A stretch of 64,000 bases of DNA from Rhizobium leguminosarum (GCF_002953715.1 NZ_CP025012.1:3860501-3924500), one strand, 5' to 3'. Positions 37,664 to 47,008 are shown, counted from the stretch's first letter. The notes: generated by a model from the sequence alone, not told the origin. Numbers and translations: made by a program.

Positions 37664-37671
37664 AAACGTTT
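37664..37671. promoter_or_regulatory. LacI-type operator upstream of isomerase-dehydrogenase operon
   Basis: The palindrome AAACGTTT within GTAAACGTTTCTG lies 29 bases before the isomerase gene start. One half (GTAAAC) is identical to half of the two operators at 41589-41623, so the same LacI-type repressor may bind both regions. Confidence 0.45.
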
Positions 37672-37842
37672 CTGAAGTGTTGTAGCACGCAATTTGGCGG
37701 GAGCAAGGCGCCTCCTCGCCCTTGGCTCGTGATTTGGCGCGAAGCCAGATGCGATATGGCGGCGAGCTAATCATGATGGGCTTTGGCGGGCAAGAGGTAC
37801 GTGCAGCATTTTCGGCCACCCGCTCTATTGGAAGCATAAAAA

Positions 37843-37870
37843 ATGCGCCCATCCTTACGAATGGGCGCAT
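37843..37870 (-). terminator. intrinsic terminator of sugar ABC operon
   Basis: A ten-base-pair perfect stem ATGCGCCCAT / ATGGGCGCAT with an eight-base loop. On the minus strand it is followed by TTTTTTATG. It lies 17 bases after the binding-protein gene stop and should end the transporter transcript. Confidence 0.85.
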
Positions 37871-37886
37871 GTCTCCAGTCAATGGA

Positions 37887-38834
37887 TCAGAACGGAGAAT
37901 CCGGGAAGTAGAAGTCCTTGGCATTGTCCTTGGTGACGAGCGTCGCGTCGAGGATGTAGCTGCCGTGAACCGGAACCTGATCATAAAGTGCCGCCGCCGT
38001 CAGTTCCATCGCTGTGCCGACCATTGCCGGCGGATAGAGGACGTCGACCGGGATCAGCTTATCGCCGTCCATGACCTTCTTGACCATGTCCTTGGAGCCG
38101 GCGCCGGCGACGACATACTTGATGTCGGTGCGCTTGGCCTGCTCGATCGCCTGCAGAACGCCGACGGCCATGTCGTCGTCCTGGCACCATACGACGTCGA
38201 TCTTCTGATACTTGGTCAGGTAGTCCTGCATGACCTTGAAGGCATCGTCGCGGTTCCAGTTGCCGTACTGGCGGTCGAGAACCTTGACGTTCGAGCCGGC
38301 AATGCCCTTGTCGAAGCCGTCCTGGCGCTGCTGGTCGATCGGGATCGGCAGACCGCGGATGATGACCACTTCGGCGTCCGGCGTGGTGTCCTTGATGTAC
38401 TTGCCGGCGACTTCGCCGAGAGCCGGGTTGTTGCCGGCGACATAGAGATCGCGCACGGAATTGTCGTTGTTGCTCGGCGCACGGTCGACGAGGGCGACGA
38501 ACTTGCCCTTGCCCTTGACTTCCTTGATGGCGTTGACGAGCGGATCCGGATCCGACGGCAGGATGACGAGGGCGTCGATGCCCTGCGTATCGAGATCCTG
38601 CACGGCATTGGCCTGGCTTGCGGCGTCCGGCGAGGTCTTGACGATGACGTTGAGACCGGGATGTTCGGCCATCAGCAGCTTGGCGACGCGTTCGGCATGG
38701 AACACCACGCCCGACGTCCAACCGTGGTCGGCGGCCGGAATGGACACGCCGATCGTGAATTTCTTGTCCTGGGCGTGAGCGGCGCCGGCGAACGTCACCG
38801 CCGCAACCGCCAGGCCCAACATCAATTTACGCAT
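37887..38834 (-). CDS. CUT2 sugar ABC transporter substrate-binding protein
   Basis: A 315-residue periplasmic protein of the ribose/galactose-binding type. A signal peptide (LMLGLAVAAVTFAGAAHA) is followed by a type-I binding fold with VSIPAADHGWTSG at the ligand-facing start and QDDDMAVGVLQAIEQA in the second lobe. ATG at 38834 follows GGGAGGAAATAGC. It is last in the order ATPase-permease-binding protein on the minus strand and is ended by a terminator. Ligand unknown; a pentose or polyol is likely from neighbours. Confidence 0.92.
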   Translation of the reverse strand: MRKLMLGLAVAAVTFAGAAHAQDKKFTIGVSIPAADHGWTSGVVFHAERVAKLLMAEHPGLNVIVKTSPDAASQANAVQDLDTQGIDALVILPSDPDPLVNAIKEVKGKGKFVALVDRAPSNNDNSVRDLYVAGNNPALGEVAGKYIKDTTPDAEVVIIRGLPIPIDQQRQDGFDKGIAGSNVKVLDRQYGNWNRDDAFKVMQDYLTKYQKIDVVWCQDDDMAVGVLQAIEQAKRTDIKYVVAGAGSKDMVKKVMDGDKLIPVDVLYPPAMVGTAMELTAAALYDQVPVHGSYILDATLVTKDNAKDFYFPDSPF

Positions 38835-38935
38835 GCTATTTCCTCCCAATAACTTCAGGGACTTTTCCATATCGGGACCGGACGCCCTGTAAGCCCGATC
38901 AATTGTAAGCCTGGCCAGTTTCAAGCCCGGTCAAT

Positions 38936-39940
38936 TCATGATTTGCGCACAAGCGAGCGCTGGACGAACATGGCGATGATGATGATCGCACCCTGGATGG
39001 CGCCGATCAGATACTCGCTGATGAAATTCGAAAGCAGCATGATGTTGCCGACCAGTTCGAGAATGAAGGCGCCGCAGATCGTGCCCCAGACCCTGCCCGC
39101 GCCACCCTTGAGCGCCGTGCCGCCGACGACGACGGCCGTGATCGCCTGCAGCTCCCACAGGATGCCCGTCGTCGCCGACGTCGAGCCGAGCCGGGGAACA
39201 TAGAGCAGCACGGCGATGGCGACGCACAATCCCTGGATGACGAAGGCGATCGTCCGCACACGGTTGACCGCGATACCGGAATAGCGGGCGACATCGCTGT
39301 TTGATCCCACAGCGACGACGTGGCGCCCGTAGCGGGTGCGATAGAGGATGAAGGCTGCAACCGCGGTCACGGCCAGGATCACCACGATCGGTACCGGTAT
39401 GCCGGCGACATTGCCGAAATAAGCAGGGCGATAGAGCGTCTGGATATCGGCAGAGCGAAGCGTGATCGCGCCGCCCTGCGATAGCCATGTCGTCAGGCCG
39501 CGATAGATGCCCATCGTGCCGAGCGTGGCGATGAAGGGCTCGATCCGGCCCACCGTCGTGATCAGGCCGTTTGCCAGACCGCAGAGCGCGCCGGCGACGA
39601 TCGTGAAGACAGCGGCGACCGTCAGCATCAAAGCCGGGTTTTCGATGGCACCCGAATTCATCAGCAGGATCATCAGGCTGGCGACGAAGGCCACCATGGA
39701 GCCGACGGATAGATCGAGATCCCCTGCTGATATCACGAAGGTCGCACCGACCGCGATGATGGCGATGAAAGCGCTGCGCGTCGCGACATTGGCAAGGTTG
39801 GTAATGCCGATGAAATTGGGATTGACCAGGGCTCCGACGATCAGCAGCAGCGCCAGGGCGACGAAGGGCGCGACCGCACGCAGGTCGACATCCCGCCAGG
39901 ATCGGCGCCGGATTTCCCTGGTCTCCTCGTTGACACTCAT
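38936..39940 (-). CDS. CUT2 sugar ABC transporter permease (RbsC-like)
   Basis: A 334-residue permease with eight to ten membrane helices; the BPD_transp_2 signature ISAGDLDLSVGSMVAF and the late loop VVVGGTALKGGAGRVWGT are present. I chose MSVNEETREIR at 39940, 12 bases after GGGAGGTTG; a TTG at 39952 is too close to the ribosome site. It lies between the ATPase gene (79 bases upstream) and the binding-protein gene (about 100 bases downstream). Confidence 0.92.
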   Translation of the reverse strand: MSVNEETREIRRRSWRDVDLRAVAPFVALALLLIVGALVNPNFIGITNLANVATRSAFIAIIAVGATFVISAGDLDLSVGSMVAFVASLMILLMNSGAIENPALMLTVAAVFTIVAGALCGLANGLITTVGRIEPFIATLGTMGIYRGLTTWLSQGGAITLRSADIQTLYRPAYFGNVAGIPVPIVVILAVTAVAAFILYRTRYGRHVVAVGSNSDVARYSGIAVNRVRTIAFVIQGLCVAIAVLLYVPRLGSTSATTGILWELQAITAVVVGGTALKGGAGRVWGTICGAFILELVGNIMLLSNFISEYLIGAIQGAIIIIAMFVQRSLVRKS

Positions 39941-40018
39941 TTCCAAAATCAACCTCCCGTCCCATATTTTCTGGGCATCTTATGTGTCGTCCTGATCGGC
40001 AAAGCCCTGCTTCAGCCT

Positions 40019-41545
40019 TCAGGCGGCCGCCTTTTTCTTGAGCCCGGCGGCGTAACGCATGATCTCCTGCTCGGAAATCTCGTCTCCTTCGAGCACGCCG
40101 ACGATACGCCCTTCGCGCATCACCGCCACTCTCGTGCAGAGGCCGATGACCTCCGGCATCTCCGAGGACACGACGATGATCGACCGGCCGTCCCGGGCGA
40201 GCGCCGAGATGAAATGATAGATCTGCTGCTTGGTGCCGACATCGATGCCGCGCGTCGGCTCGTCGATGATGATGATATCAGGATCGGTCTCCATGACCTT
40301 GGCCAGCAGCAGCTTCTGCTGGTTTCCCCCCGACATCCGGCCGGCGACGATATTGCCATCACGAACCCTGATATCGAAGCGGCGCTTGGCCTTTGCCATC
40401 GCGGCCGCTTCGCTGCCCGGGCTCAGATAGCCGTGACGCGCGTGCCTTCCGAGCGATTGCAGTGTCAGATTGGTCACCATGCCGGAGCGCAGCAGCAGGC
40501 CTTTCGACTTGCGGTCCTTGGTCATGTAGGCGAGCCCGCAGCGATTGGCGGCATGCACGTCGCCGGAGGGAACCGTTTCCCCCTTGATGACCACCTCGCC
40601 CTCGAGACGGGTCCGCAACCCGGCGATCGCTTCCATCAGTTCGGTGCGGCCGGAGCCGATCATGCCTGAAAAACCGATGATCTCGCCCTTGCGCACCTCG
40701 AAGCTCGCATCCTTCACATAACCCGTCGACACCGAGGCGACGCTGAGGACGACCTCCTCGTCGACATCAGGCTCGACCTTGGCGGGATAGAGGCTGGAGA
40801 GTTCGCGGCCAACCATCAGCTGCGCGATCGATTCCCCGTCCAGAATGGACGTCGCCGAAGTCTTGATCCATTGGCCGTCGCGCAGCACCGTGACGCGGTC
40901 GGTCAATTCCATCACCTCGTCGAGCTTGTGGGACACGAAGACGAAGCTGGTACCCTGGTCGCGAAGCTTGCGAACCTGCTTGAACAGCATATTGGTCTCT
41001 TCCCGCGACAGCACCGCGGTCGGTTCGTCCATGAACACCACCCGCGCATCGCGGCTGATCGCCTTGGCGATTTCGACCATCTGCTTGTCGGCGATGGAAA
41101 GCGTGCTGATCAGCGCATTCTCATCGACATGCGAACCGAGCACGTCGAGAACCTTGCGTGTCTCCGACCGCATATATTTGCGATCGAGCATGCCGAAACG
41201 GGTGACTTCGCGCCCGAGAAAGAGGCTCTCCGTCACGGTCAGATGTTCGGCGAGGTTGAATTCCTGGTGAATGATGACGATGCCGAGCGCCTCGGCGGCG
41301 CCGTTGGGCGGCAGCACGACGGGCTTGCCGTCGAGCAGGATTTCGCCGGAACTCGGCTGTTCGAAACCGGACAAAACCTTGACAAGCGTGGATTTGCCGG
41401 CGCCATTTTCACCCATGAGCGCATGGATTTCGCCGGCGCGGAGATCGAAGTTCACGCTGAAGAGGACCTGCACTCCACTGAAGGATTTGCATATGCGCCT
41501 GGCGGACAGCACCACGGGTGCGGTGTCGGCGATCTCCACGGTCAT
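40019..41545 (-). CDS. CUT2 sugar ABC transporter ATP-binding protein (RbsA-like)
   Basis: A 508-residue double ATPase. The first cassette has Walker A GENGAGKSTL (about residue 45), a signature region reading STLSIADKQMVEIAKA and Walker B VVFMDEPTA. The second cassette has the degenerate P-loop GMIGSGRTELMEA, the signature MSGGNQQKLLLAK and Walker B IIIIDEPTRG, as usual for RbsA-type proteins. ATG at 41545 follows GGGGAGGG. It is the first gene of the transporter operon and is divergent from a LacI-type gene, with two palindromic operators between. Confidence 0.93.
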   Translation of the reverse strand: MTVEIADTAPVVLSARRICKSFSGVQVLFSVNFDLRAGEIHALMGENGAGKSTLVKVLSGFEQPSSGEILLDGKPVVLPPNGAAEALGIVIIHQEFNLAEHLTVTESLFLGREVTRFGMLDRKYMRSETRKVLDVLGSHVDENALISTLSIADKQMVEIAKAISRDARVVFMDEPTAVLSREETNMLFKQVRKLRDQGTSFVFVSHKLDEVMELTDRVTVLRDGQWIKTSATSILDGESIAQLMVGRELSSLYPAKVEPDVDEEVVLSVASVSTGYVKDASFEVRKGEIIGFSGMIGSGRTELMEAIAGLRTRLEGEVVIKGETVPSGDVHAANRCGLAYMTKDRKSKGLLLRSGMVTNLTLQSLGRHARHGYLSPGSEAAAMAKAKRRFDIRVRDGNIVAGRMSGGNQQKLLLAKVMETDPDIIIIDEPTRGIDVGTKQQIYHFISALARDGRSIIVVSSEMPEVIGLCTRVAVMREGRIVGVLEGDEISEQEIMRYAAGLKKKAAA

Positions 41546-41588
41546 CTGGCCCTCCCCAAAGCGGCTCCCCGTCCGCTCTGAAGCCTTA

Positions 41589-41602
41589 TGTAAACCTTTA
41601 CA
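41589..41602. promoter_or_regulatory. LacI operator O1, sugar ABC / lacI intergenic
   Basis: Perfect 14-base inverted repeat in which arms TGTAAA and TTTACA flank CC. It is 44 bases upstream of the ABC ATPase gene and lies exactly 21 bases (two helix turns) from a second copy. Confidence 0.75.
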
Positions 41603-41609
41603 TACATCG

Positions 41610-41623
41610 TGTAAAGGTTTACA
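41610..41623. promoter_or_regulatory. LacI operator O2, sugar ABC / lacI intergenic
   Basis: Same 14-base palindrome with GG in the centre, which is O1 read on the other strand. The 21-base centre spacing suggests cooperative binding by one regulator controlling both the transporter operon and its own gene at 41716. Confidence 0.75.
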
Positions 41624-41715
41624 TCGTTGATTTACACAAATCAGTTGAAGCCTGCCTTTGACCTCTCGACAAGTCTGTGTAGTGTCGCGGCGAAGACAGC
41701 CCAAGGCAGAGCTCA

Positions 41716-42747
41716 GTGTCGAATTCCACGCCCGCAACCATCGAAGACGTCGCCCGGATCGCCGAGGTCTCCATCGCGACGGTTTCCCGGGCAATCCACA
41801 TGCCGGAGAAGGTCGCCAACTCCACGCGCCTCAAGGTCAACCAGGCAATCGCCATCACCGGCTACACGACCAACGCCATGGCGCGCAGCCTGAGGCTCGG
41901 CCGCTCCAACATGATCCTTGTCGTGGCGCCCGATATCGGCGATCCCAATTTCTCCAACATTCTCGTCGGGCTGGAGAACGAAGCGCGCGCGCACGGTTAC
42001 GGCATCCTGATCGGCCACACGCAGAACGATGCCCAGCGCGGCCTGGAATATCTGAAATTCTTCAATTCCAACCAGGCGGCCGGATTGATCCTCTTCACCG
42101 GTATCCTGCCCTTCGGGCATCAGACGATGACCGCGCGGCTGCCGCCGAGCGTCGGTGTTTTCGAGCCCGTCTTCAACGGCGGCATTCCCTATGTCGGCGT
42201 CGACGATACCGAGGGCGCTCGCAAAGCGGTGGACCTGCTGCTGGCCGAAGGGCATCGCAAGATCGCTTTCATCGGCGATTCGCGCACCCGACTTGCCTAT
42301 ACCAGGCGCCGCATGGGTTACGATGCCGGTCTCGATGCCGCCGGCATCCCGCCCGACACCAGGATCGTGCTCGAAGGTGACGGCACCATCGAAAGCGGGC
42401 GGCATGCCGTCGAACAGCTTTTCATGCGTGACACGCTTCCGACCGCCTTCATGTGCGTCAACGACCAGACGGCGATCGGCGTCATGGTCGGGCTTGGCGC
42501 GCGAGGTTACGATATTCCGCGGGATTTCTCGGTGACCGGTTTCGACGACGTGCCGCAGGCGGTCTTCATATCCCCGCCGCTGACCACGATCCGCCAGCCG
42601 AGAACGGCGATCGGCAAGCAGGCGATGGCGCTGCTGCTGGAACTCCTGTCCGATGGCCGGCCGACCGAGACGGAAATCCTGCTGCGGCCGGATCTGGTGG
42701 TCCGAAACTCCGTCTCGGCACCGTCGCGCAACTGGTCGAAGCGTTGA
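41716..42747 (+). CDS. LacI family regulator of the sugar ABC locus
   Basis: A 343-residue regulator. The helix-turn-helix is TIEDVARIAEVSIATVSRAIH at residues 8-28 (shown in part: DVARIAEVSIATVSR), followed by the hinge NAMARSLRLG and a sugar-binding domain with VTGFDDVPQAVF near the end. It begins with GTG; AAGGCAGAG nearby is a weak ribosome site. It is divergent from the ABC ATPase gene and two matched palindromes lie in between, so it very likely represses that operon and itself. Confidence 0.92.
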   Translation: MSNSTPATIEDVARIAEVSIATVSRAIHMPEKVANSTRLKVNQAIAITGYTTNAMARSLRLGRSNMILVVAPDIGDPNFSNILVGLENEARAHGYGILIGHTQNDAQRGLEYLKFFNSNQAAGLILFTGILPFGHQTMTARLPPSVGVFEPVFNGGIPYVGVDDTEGARKAVDLLLAEGHRKIAFIGDSRTRLAYTRRRMGYDAGLDAAGIPPDTRIVLEGDGTIESGRHAVEQLFMRDTLPTAFMCVNDQTAIGVMVGLGARGYDIPRDFSVTGFDDVPQAVFISPPLTTIRQPRTAIGKQAMALLLELLSDGRPTETEILLRPDLVVRNSVSAPSRNWSKR

Positions 42748-42791
42748 ACCAGTATCACTGAGCGCTTAAGGCGCATTTAGCCGGCAAAATT

Positions 42792-42818
42792 GCGCCGGCG
42801 ACCAATGGCCGCCGGCGC
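42792..42818. terminator. hairpin between convergent lacI and xylA
   Basis: Nine-base-pair GC stem GCGCCGGCG / CGCCGGCGC with a nine-base loop, followed by GCTTTA on the plus strand and AATTTTG on the minus strand. It lies between the two convergent stops and can end both transcripts. Confidence 0.65.
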
Positions 42819-42824
42819 GCTTTA

Positions 42825-44135
42825 TCAAACGTAACGATTGACGACGTTCTCAAGCAATTCCTGCTTGCCCGACCTTGGCTGCGGGTTCACGTCGTGGCTC
42901 TCGACATAGTGGCTGATCTCATCCAGCGAATACTCGCCGCGGAAGAGCTTCTGCGCCTCGGCGGATTCCCAGCCGGCATAACGATCGGCGAGCGGCTGCG
43001 ACAGAGCCTTGTCCTCGATCATCTTGGCGGCGGCCTTCAGGCCGCGGGCACAGCAATCCATGCCGCCGATATGGCCGATCAGCAGGTCCGCCGGGTCGAG
43101 AGACTGACGGCGCAGCTTCGAGTCGAAGTTGGTGCCGCCGGTCTTGAAGCCGCCGCCTGCCAGAACATGGTAGTAGGCGAGCGCCATTTCGGGAACATTG
43201 TTCGGGAACTGGTCGGTATCCCAGCCGGACTGGTAGTCGTTGCGGTTCATGTCGATCGAGCCGAAGATGCCGAGCGCATTGGCAAGCGCCAACTCGTGCT
43301 CGAAGGAGTGGCCGGCAAGGATCGCGTGGCCCTGCTCGATATTGAGCTTCACCTCGTTTTCAAGGCCGTGCTTCTTGAGGAAGCCGTAGACGGTCGCGAC
43401 GTCGTAATCATACTGATGCTTGGTCGGCTCCTGCGGCTTCGGCTCGATCAGGATCGTGCCCTTGTAGCCGATCTTGTGCTTGTATTCGACGACGAGGTTG
43501 AGGAAGCGGCCGAGCTGGTCGAGCTCGCGGCCGATATCGGTGTTGAGCAGCGTCTCGTAACCTTCGCGGCCGCCCCACAGCACGTAGTTTTCGCCGCCGA
43601 GCTTCTGCGTGGCATCGATGCAGGTCTTTACCGTCGCGGCTGCGAAAGCAAAGACATCGGGATCCGGATTGGTCGCAGCGCCCGACATATAGCGGCGGTG
43701 GGAGAAGAGGTTCGCCGTGCCCCAGAGCAGCTTGGTGCCGGTTGCGGCCTGCTTCTCGGCGAAATAATCGACGATCTCGTTGAGGTTTTTGGTGTTCTCG
43801 GCGAAAGTCTTGCCTTCGGGACGCACGTCGGCGTCATGGAAGCAGTAGTAGGGCGAGCCGAGCAGCGAGAAGAATTCGAAGGCAACGTCGGCCTTGAGCT
43901 TGGCGGCCTTCATCGTGTCCTCGAACCAGGGACGCAGGAAGGTCTGGCCGCCAAAGGGATCGCCGCCCGGCCAGGTGAAGGTGTGCCAATAGGCCACCGC
44001 AAAGCGCAGATGGTCTTCCATGCGCTTGCCCATGACGATCTCGTCCGGCTGGTAATGGCGGAAGGCCAGCGGATTGGTGCTGTCGGGGCCTTCGTATTTT
44101 ACTTTCTGGATATCGCCGAAAAATCCGGTGCTCAT
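42825..44135 (-). CDS. xylA: xylose isomerase
   Basis: A 436-residue class II xylose isomerase converting D-xylose to D-xylulose. The catalytic His is in [11 protein letters not shown] (about residue 102), the signature [16 protein letters not shown] is at about 186-201, and metal ligands are in [14 protein letters not shown] (about 232). Length is as usual. It is the last gene of a lacI-xylB-xylA operon, 89 bases after xylB. Confidence 0.96.
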   Translation of the reverse strand: MSTGFFGDIQKVKYEGPDSTNPLAFRHYQPDEIVMGKRMEDHLRFAVAYWHTFTWPGGDPFGGQTFLRPWFEDTMKAAKLKADVAFEFFSLLGSPYYCFHDADVRPEGKTFAENTKNLNEIVDYFAEKQAATGTKLLWGTANLFSHRRYMSGAATNPDPDVFAFAAATVKTCIDATQKLGGENYVLWGGREGYETLLNTDIGRELDQLGRFLNLVVEYKHKIGYKGTILIEPKPQEPTKHQYDYDVATVYGFLKKHGLENEVKLNIEQGHAILAGHSFEHELALANALGIFGSIDMNRNDYQSGWDTDQFPNNVPEMALAYYHVLAGGGFKTGGTNFDSKLRRQSLDPADLLIGHIGGMDCCARGLKAAAKMIEDKALSQPLADRYAGWESAEAQKLFRGEYSLDEISHYVESHDVNPQPRSGKQELLENVVNRYV

Positions 44136-44224
44136 GTTGGTTCTCCTTGGGTTCGTATCTTTTCGAAGTTCTGAATTGTCGGTCTACGCCAGAGGCTCCC
44201 TCATCCGCCTGCCGGCACCAGTTC

Positions 44225-45679
44225 TCAATGCGCCAGCGACTTGATCGCCGGGTAGAGCGCACGGTAGCGCTTGTAAGCATCCTCATAAGCGCCGCTCAGT
44301 GCCGACACCGGCTCGATCGTGCCGGCCGTCACCGGCGGCGTGCAGACGGCAATCGGATCCGCGCCCGTTGCCGCGATCAGCCCGAGGCGGGCGGCGCCGA
44401 AGGCCGCGCCGAAATCGCCGTCAGCCGGCAGGTCGACAGGAACGCCGAGCGCGGTCGCGATCGACGCCAGCCAGTAACGCGAGCGCGAACCACCACCGAT
44501 CGCCGTGACCCGGGATATGCCGGTGCCGGCCGAACGCAGCGCTTCGAGATTGTCGCGAATGGCGAAGGCGACACCTTCGAGCACCGCCTGGGTGAGAACG
44601 GCACGGCTGCTTTCATGCTCAAGGCCGATGAAGGCGCCGCGGATGACGGCATCATTGTGCGGCGTGCGCTCGCCGGAGAGATAGGGCAGGAAGGTAACGC
44701 CGGTGGGAGCCCTCAGCGTCTCGCCGAGTTCGCCGGTGAGATCGGCAGCCGACTTCCCGGTCACACCGGAATGCCAGTTCAGCGCATCGGTGGCCGACAG
44801 GATGACACCCATCTGATGCCACGTGTTCGGCAGCGCGTGGCAGAAGGCATGCACGGCGCTTTCCGGCTTCGGCAAATAGGAAGCGTTGGCAGCAAAAAGC
44901 ACGCCCGAGGTGCCGAGGGAGACGAAGGCAGCACCATCGCTGACCGTACCCATGCCGCAGGCCGATGCCGCATTGTCGCCGGCGCCGCCGGCAACGACGA
45001 CATCACCTGATATGCCCCATTGCGTCGCCAGTTCGGACCGCAGCTTGCCGGCCTGCTCGGTGCCTTCGACAAGCGCCGGCATCTGCTCCTCGGACAGGTT
45101 GGTGACGGCGAGCAGTTCGGAGGACCAGACGCGCTTGCCGGTGTCGAGCCAGGAGGTGCCGGCCGAATCCGACATTTCCGAAATATATTCGCCGGTCAGC
45201 CAAAGACGCAGATAATCCTTCGGCAAGAGCACCTTGGCGATCTTGCCGAAGACATCGGGCTCATGTTTTGCGACCCAGGCGAGCTTCGGTGCCGTGAAAC
45301 CGGGAAAGACGATATTGCCGGTGAGCGCGCGAAAGCGCGGATCGGCATCGAGTGCCGCAGCCTCGACGTAGCTGCGGGTGTCGTTCCAGAGGATGCACGG
45401 GCGCAGGACCTTGTCGGTGGCATCGATGAGCGTTGCGCCGTGCATCTGGCCGGAAAGGCCGATGCCCTTGACCGCCGCCAACTCCTTCGGATGTTTTGCC
45501 TTGAGGCCGGCGACGGCCTCTTCCGTGGCGCGCACCCAGTGAGCCGGCTCCTGCTCCGACCAGCCGGAATGCGGACGCGAGACGTCGAGCGAACCATTGG
45601 CCGAGCCGACGATCTTCTGATCACCGTCGATCAGCATCGCCTTGACGCCGGAGGTTCCGAGATCGAGACCCAGATACAT
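44225..45679 (-). CDS. xylB: xylulokinase
   Basis: A 484-residue FGGY-family kinase that phosphorylates D-xylulose to feed the pentose phosphate pathway. N-terminal GLDLGTSGVKAML is the phosphate-1 motif, IGLSGQMHGATLID the substrate motif of xylulokinases, and AIGGGSRSRYWLAS the adenosine motif. It starts 21 bases after the regulator stop and precedes xylA. Confidence 0.95.
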   Translation of the reverse strand: MYLGLDLGTSGVKAMLIDGDQKIVGSANGSLDVSRPHSGWSEQEPAHWVRATEEAVAGLKAKHPKELAAVKGIGLSGQMHGATLIDATDKVLRPCILWNDTRSYVEAAALDADPRFRALTGNIVFPGFTAPKLAWVAKHEPDVFGKIAKVLLPKDYLRLWLTGEYISEMSDSAGTSWLDTGKRVWSSELLAVTNLSEEQMPALVEGTEQAGKLRSELATQWGISGDVVVAGGAGDNAASACGMGTVSDGAAFVSLGTSGVLFAANASYLPKPESAVHAFCHALPNTWHQMGVILSATDALNWHSGVTGKSAADLTGELGETLRAPTGVTFLPYLSGERTPHNDAVIRGAFIGLEHESSRAVLTQAVLEGVAFAIRDNLEALRSAGTGISRVTAIGGGSRSRYWLASIATALGVPVDLPADGDFGAAFGAARLGLIAATGADPIAVCTPPVTAGTIEPVSALSGAYEDAYKRYRALYPAIKSLAH

Positions 45680-45700
45680 GTGGTATTTCTCCCTTTGCCG

Positions 45701-46723
45701 TTACGGCAGATTGTCTTTCAGGAATATGTCGAGGCGGATGCGCTCCTGCGCTTCGATGACGGCAAGCCCGTCCGCCTTGGCCTTCAGCACGCGGATCGCG
45801 CTGCGCACCTCATGGCCGGCGTCCTGGTTGAGGATCGCGTCGATCGTATTGTCGATGAGTGCTGCGCGCGTATGGACGGTCAGCTCGTGGGCAATCACGG
45901 TCAGCACGCGGTCGACGGCCTTCTCCTTCAACGCCCGGATCAGACCGCGATTGCCGGCGCCGAGGCTGTAGACGCCGATAATGCCGGCATTCCCGAGCGC
46001 GTCGGCAACGAGCCTATGGGCGACCTCGGGGTCATCGCGGCCTTCGAGAACCGGCAGGATCGCAAGATCGGGAAACTCCTCGGCCATGACAGCGGTGAAT
46101 CCCTCAAGCCGCTCGCGATGGTCGCGCACGAGCATGGAACCGGCGAGCACGGCGATTTCGCCCTTTCGCGGCCCAAGGAATCGTCCGAGCAGGCGGGCGG
46201 CTGTGCGGCCGGCGGCGATATTGTCGACGCCGGCATAGTGATGGCGCAGCGACCCCGTGAGATCGGAAACCAGGGTGACGATGGGAAAACGCTCGCGCAC
46301 CAGCCTGTCGACGGCGGCGCGTACTTCGGGCGCATCGGTCGCAACCAGCGCAATGCCGCAGGGCTTTTCCCGGGAAAGCCCTTCCAGCACGGCAACAAGG
46401 GCGGCCGGATCGAAGGCCGGCACCTCGATGGTGCGGATATCGGTGCGCTCGGCCGACGAACGGACGATCGCCTGCCGGATCTCGGCATTGAGCCCGTGCA
46501 TGAAGGAATTGTCGCTGGCCGGAAGGATGAAGACCAGCGGATAGGTGCGCCCCTTGGCAAGATTGGCGGCGGCGACGTCTCTGACATAACCGAGCTCGCG
46601 GATCGCAGTCTCGACCTTTTCCCGCGTGACTTGGCGCACACCGGGCCGCTGGTTGAGAACCCGGTCGACAGTCGCGAGACTGACACCGGCGGCAGCGGCG
46701 ATATCGTGAACGGTTGGCCTCAT
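45701..46723 (-). CDS. LacI family regulator of the xyl operon
   Basis: A 340-residue LacI-type regulator whose helix-turn-helix reads TVHDIAAAAGVSLATVDRVLN, the ATVDRVLN variant typical of a subgroup with a periplasmic-binding domain for sugars. ATGs at 46726 and 46723 follow AGGAGG; the second has better spacing. It is the first gene of the operon with xylB and xylA (21-base gap), so xylose or a derivative is the likely effector. A 22-base palindrome lies 31 bases upstream. Confidence 0.9.
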   Translation of the reverse strand: MRPTVHDIAAAAGVSLATVDRVLNQRPGVRQVTREKVETAIRELGYVRDVAAANLAKGRTYPLVFILPASDNSFMHGLNAEIRQAIVRSSAERTDIRTIEVPAFDPAALVAVLEGLSREKPCGIALVATDAPEVRAAVDRLVRERFPIVTLVSDLTGSLRHHYAGVDNIAAGRTAARLLGRFLGPRKGEIAVLAGSMLVRDHRERLEGFTAVMAEEFPDLAILPVLEGRDDPEVAHRLVADALGNAGIIGVYSLGAGNRGLIRALKEKAVDRVLTVIAHELTVHTRAALIDNTIDAILNQDAGHEVRSAIRVLKAKADGLAVIEAQERIRLDIFLKDNLP

Positions 46724-46753
46724 CATTCCTCCTGACGAGACCATTAGCGCCAA

Positions 46754-46775
46754 TTTTGATGTACGTAAATCAAAA
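46754..46775. promoter_or_regulatory. 22-bp palindromic operator of lacI-xylBA operon
   Basis: TTTTGAT and ATCAAAA arms flank a TACGTA core, with only one mismatched base pair in 22 positions. Its position 31 bases upstream of the regulator start suits autoregulation of the xyl operon by the LacI-type protein. Confidence 0.7.
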
Positions 46776-46840
46776 AATCCAACAGGCCGGTTTCCACGTC
46801 GTTTTTCCGATCCGACCGGCAACCATCCGACGGATGGCGT

Positions 46841-46940
46841 AGCGCATAACCCCGAAAATCGGAATCCATTTTCGGGGTTATGCGCAGATTTAAAGTGTTA
46901 GGGCCTCCTTAGCGCGTCTGAGAAGACGCGCGGCGCTCTA
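46841..46940. repeat. rhizobial intergenic palindromic repeat, family A copy 4
   Basis: A 100-base element: GCGCATAACCCCGAAAATCGG paired with CGGGGTTATGCGC (only arms quoted), then GTTAGGGC and GCGTCTGAGAAGACGCGCGGCGCTCTAG-like hairpin (shown in part: GCGTCTGAGAAGACGC). Same architecture as copies at 18475, 19799 and 23181. Confidence 0.7.
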
Positions 46941-46961
46941 GAGGCCGAAAAACGGCAAACA

Positions 46962-46987
46962 AAAAGGCCCTCCGGAGAGGGCCTTTT
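46962..46987 (-). terminator. intrinsic terminator of emrB-like gene
   Basis: Eleven-base-pair stem AAAAGGCCCTC / GAGGGCCTTTT with loop CGGA. On the minus strand TTTTTGTTT follows, 22 bases after the efflux gene stop. Confidence 0.88.
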
Positions 46988-47008
46988 CAAGGGGCGGCAG
47001 GCCGGAGG

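Noticed and set aside
41546-41794. N-terminal extension of the sugar ABC ATPase
   Set aside because: The region holds two perfect operators and the divergent regulator start; the ATPase has a strong ribosome site at 41545.
42894-44174. 426-residue plus-strand open frame opposite xylA
   Set aside because: Shadow of xylose isomerase, which has its full signature on the other strand.
45020-46735. 571-residue plus-strand open frame opposite xylB and its regulator
   Set aside because: Shadow of two well-supported genes; composition is His/Arg/Gly-rich without domain features.
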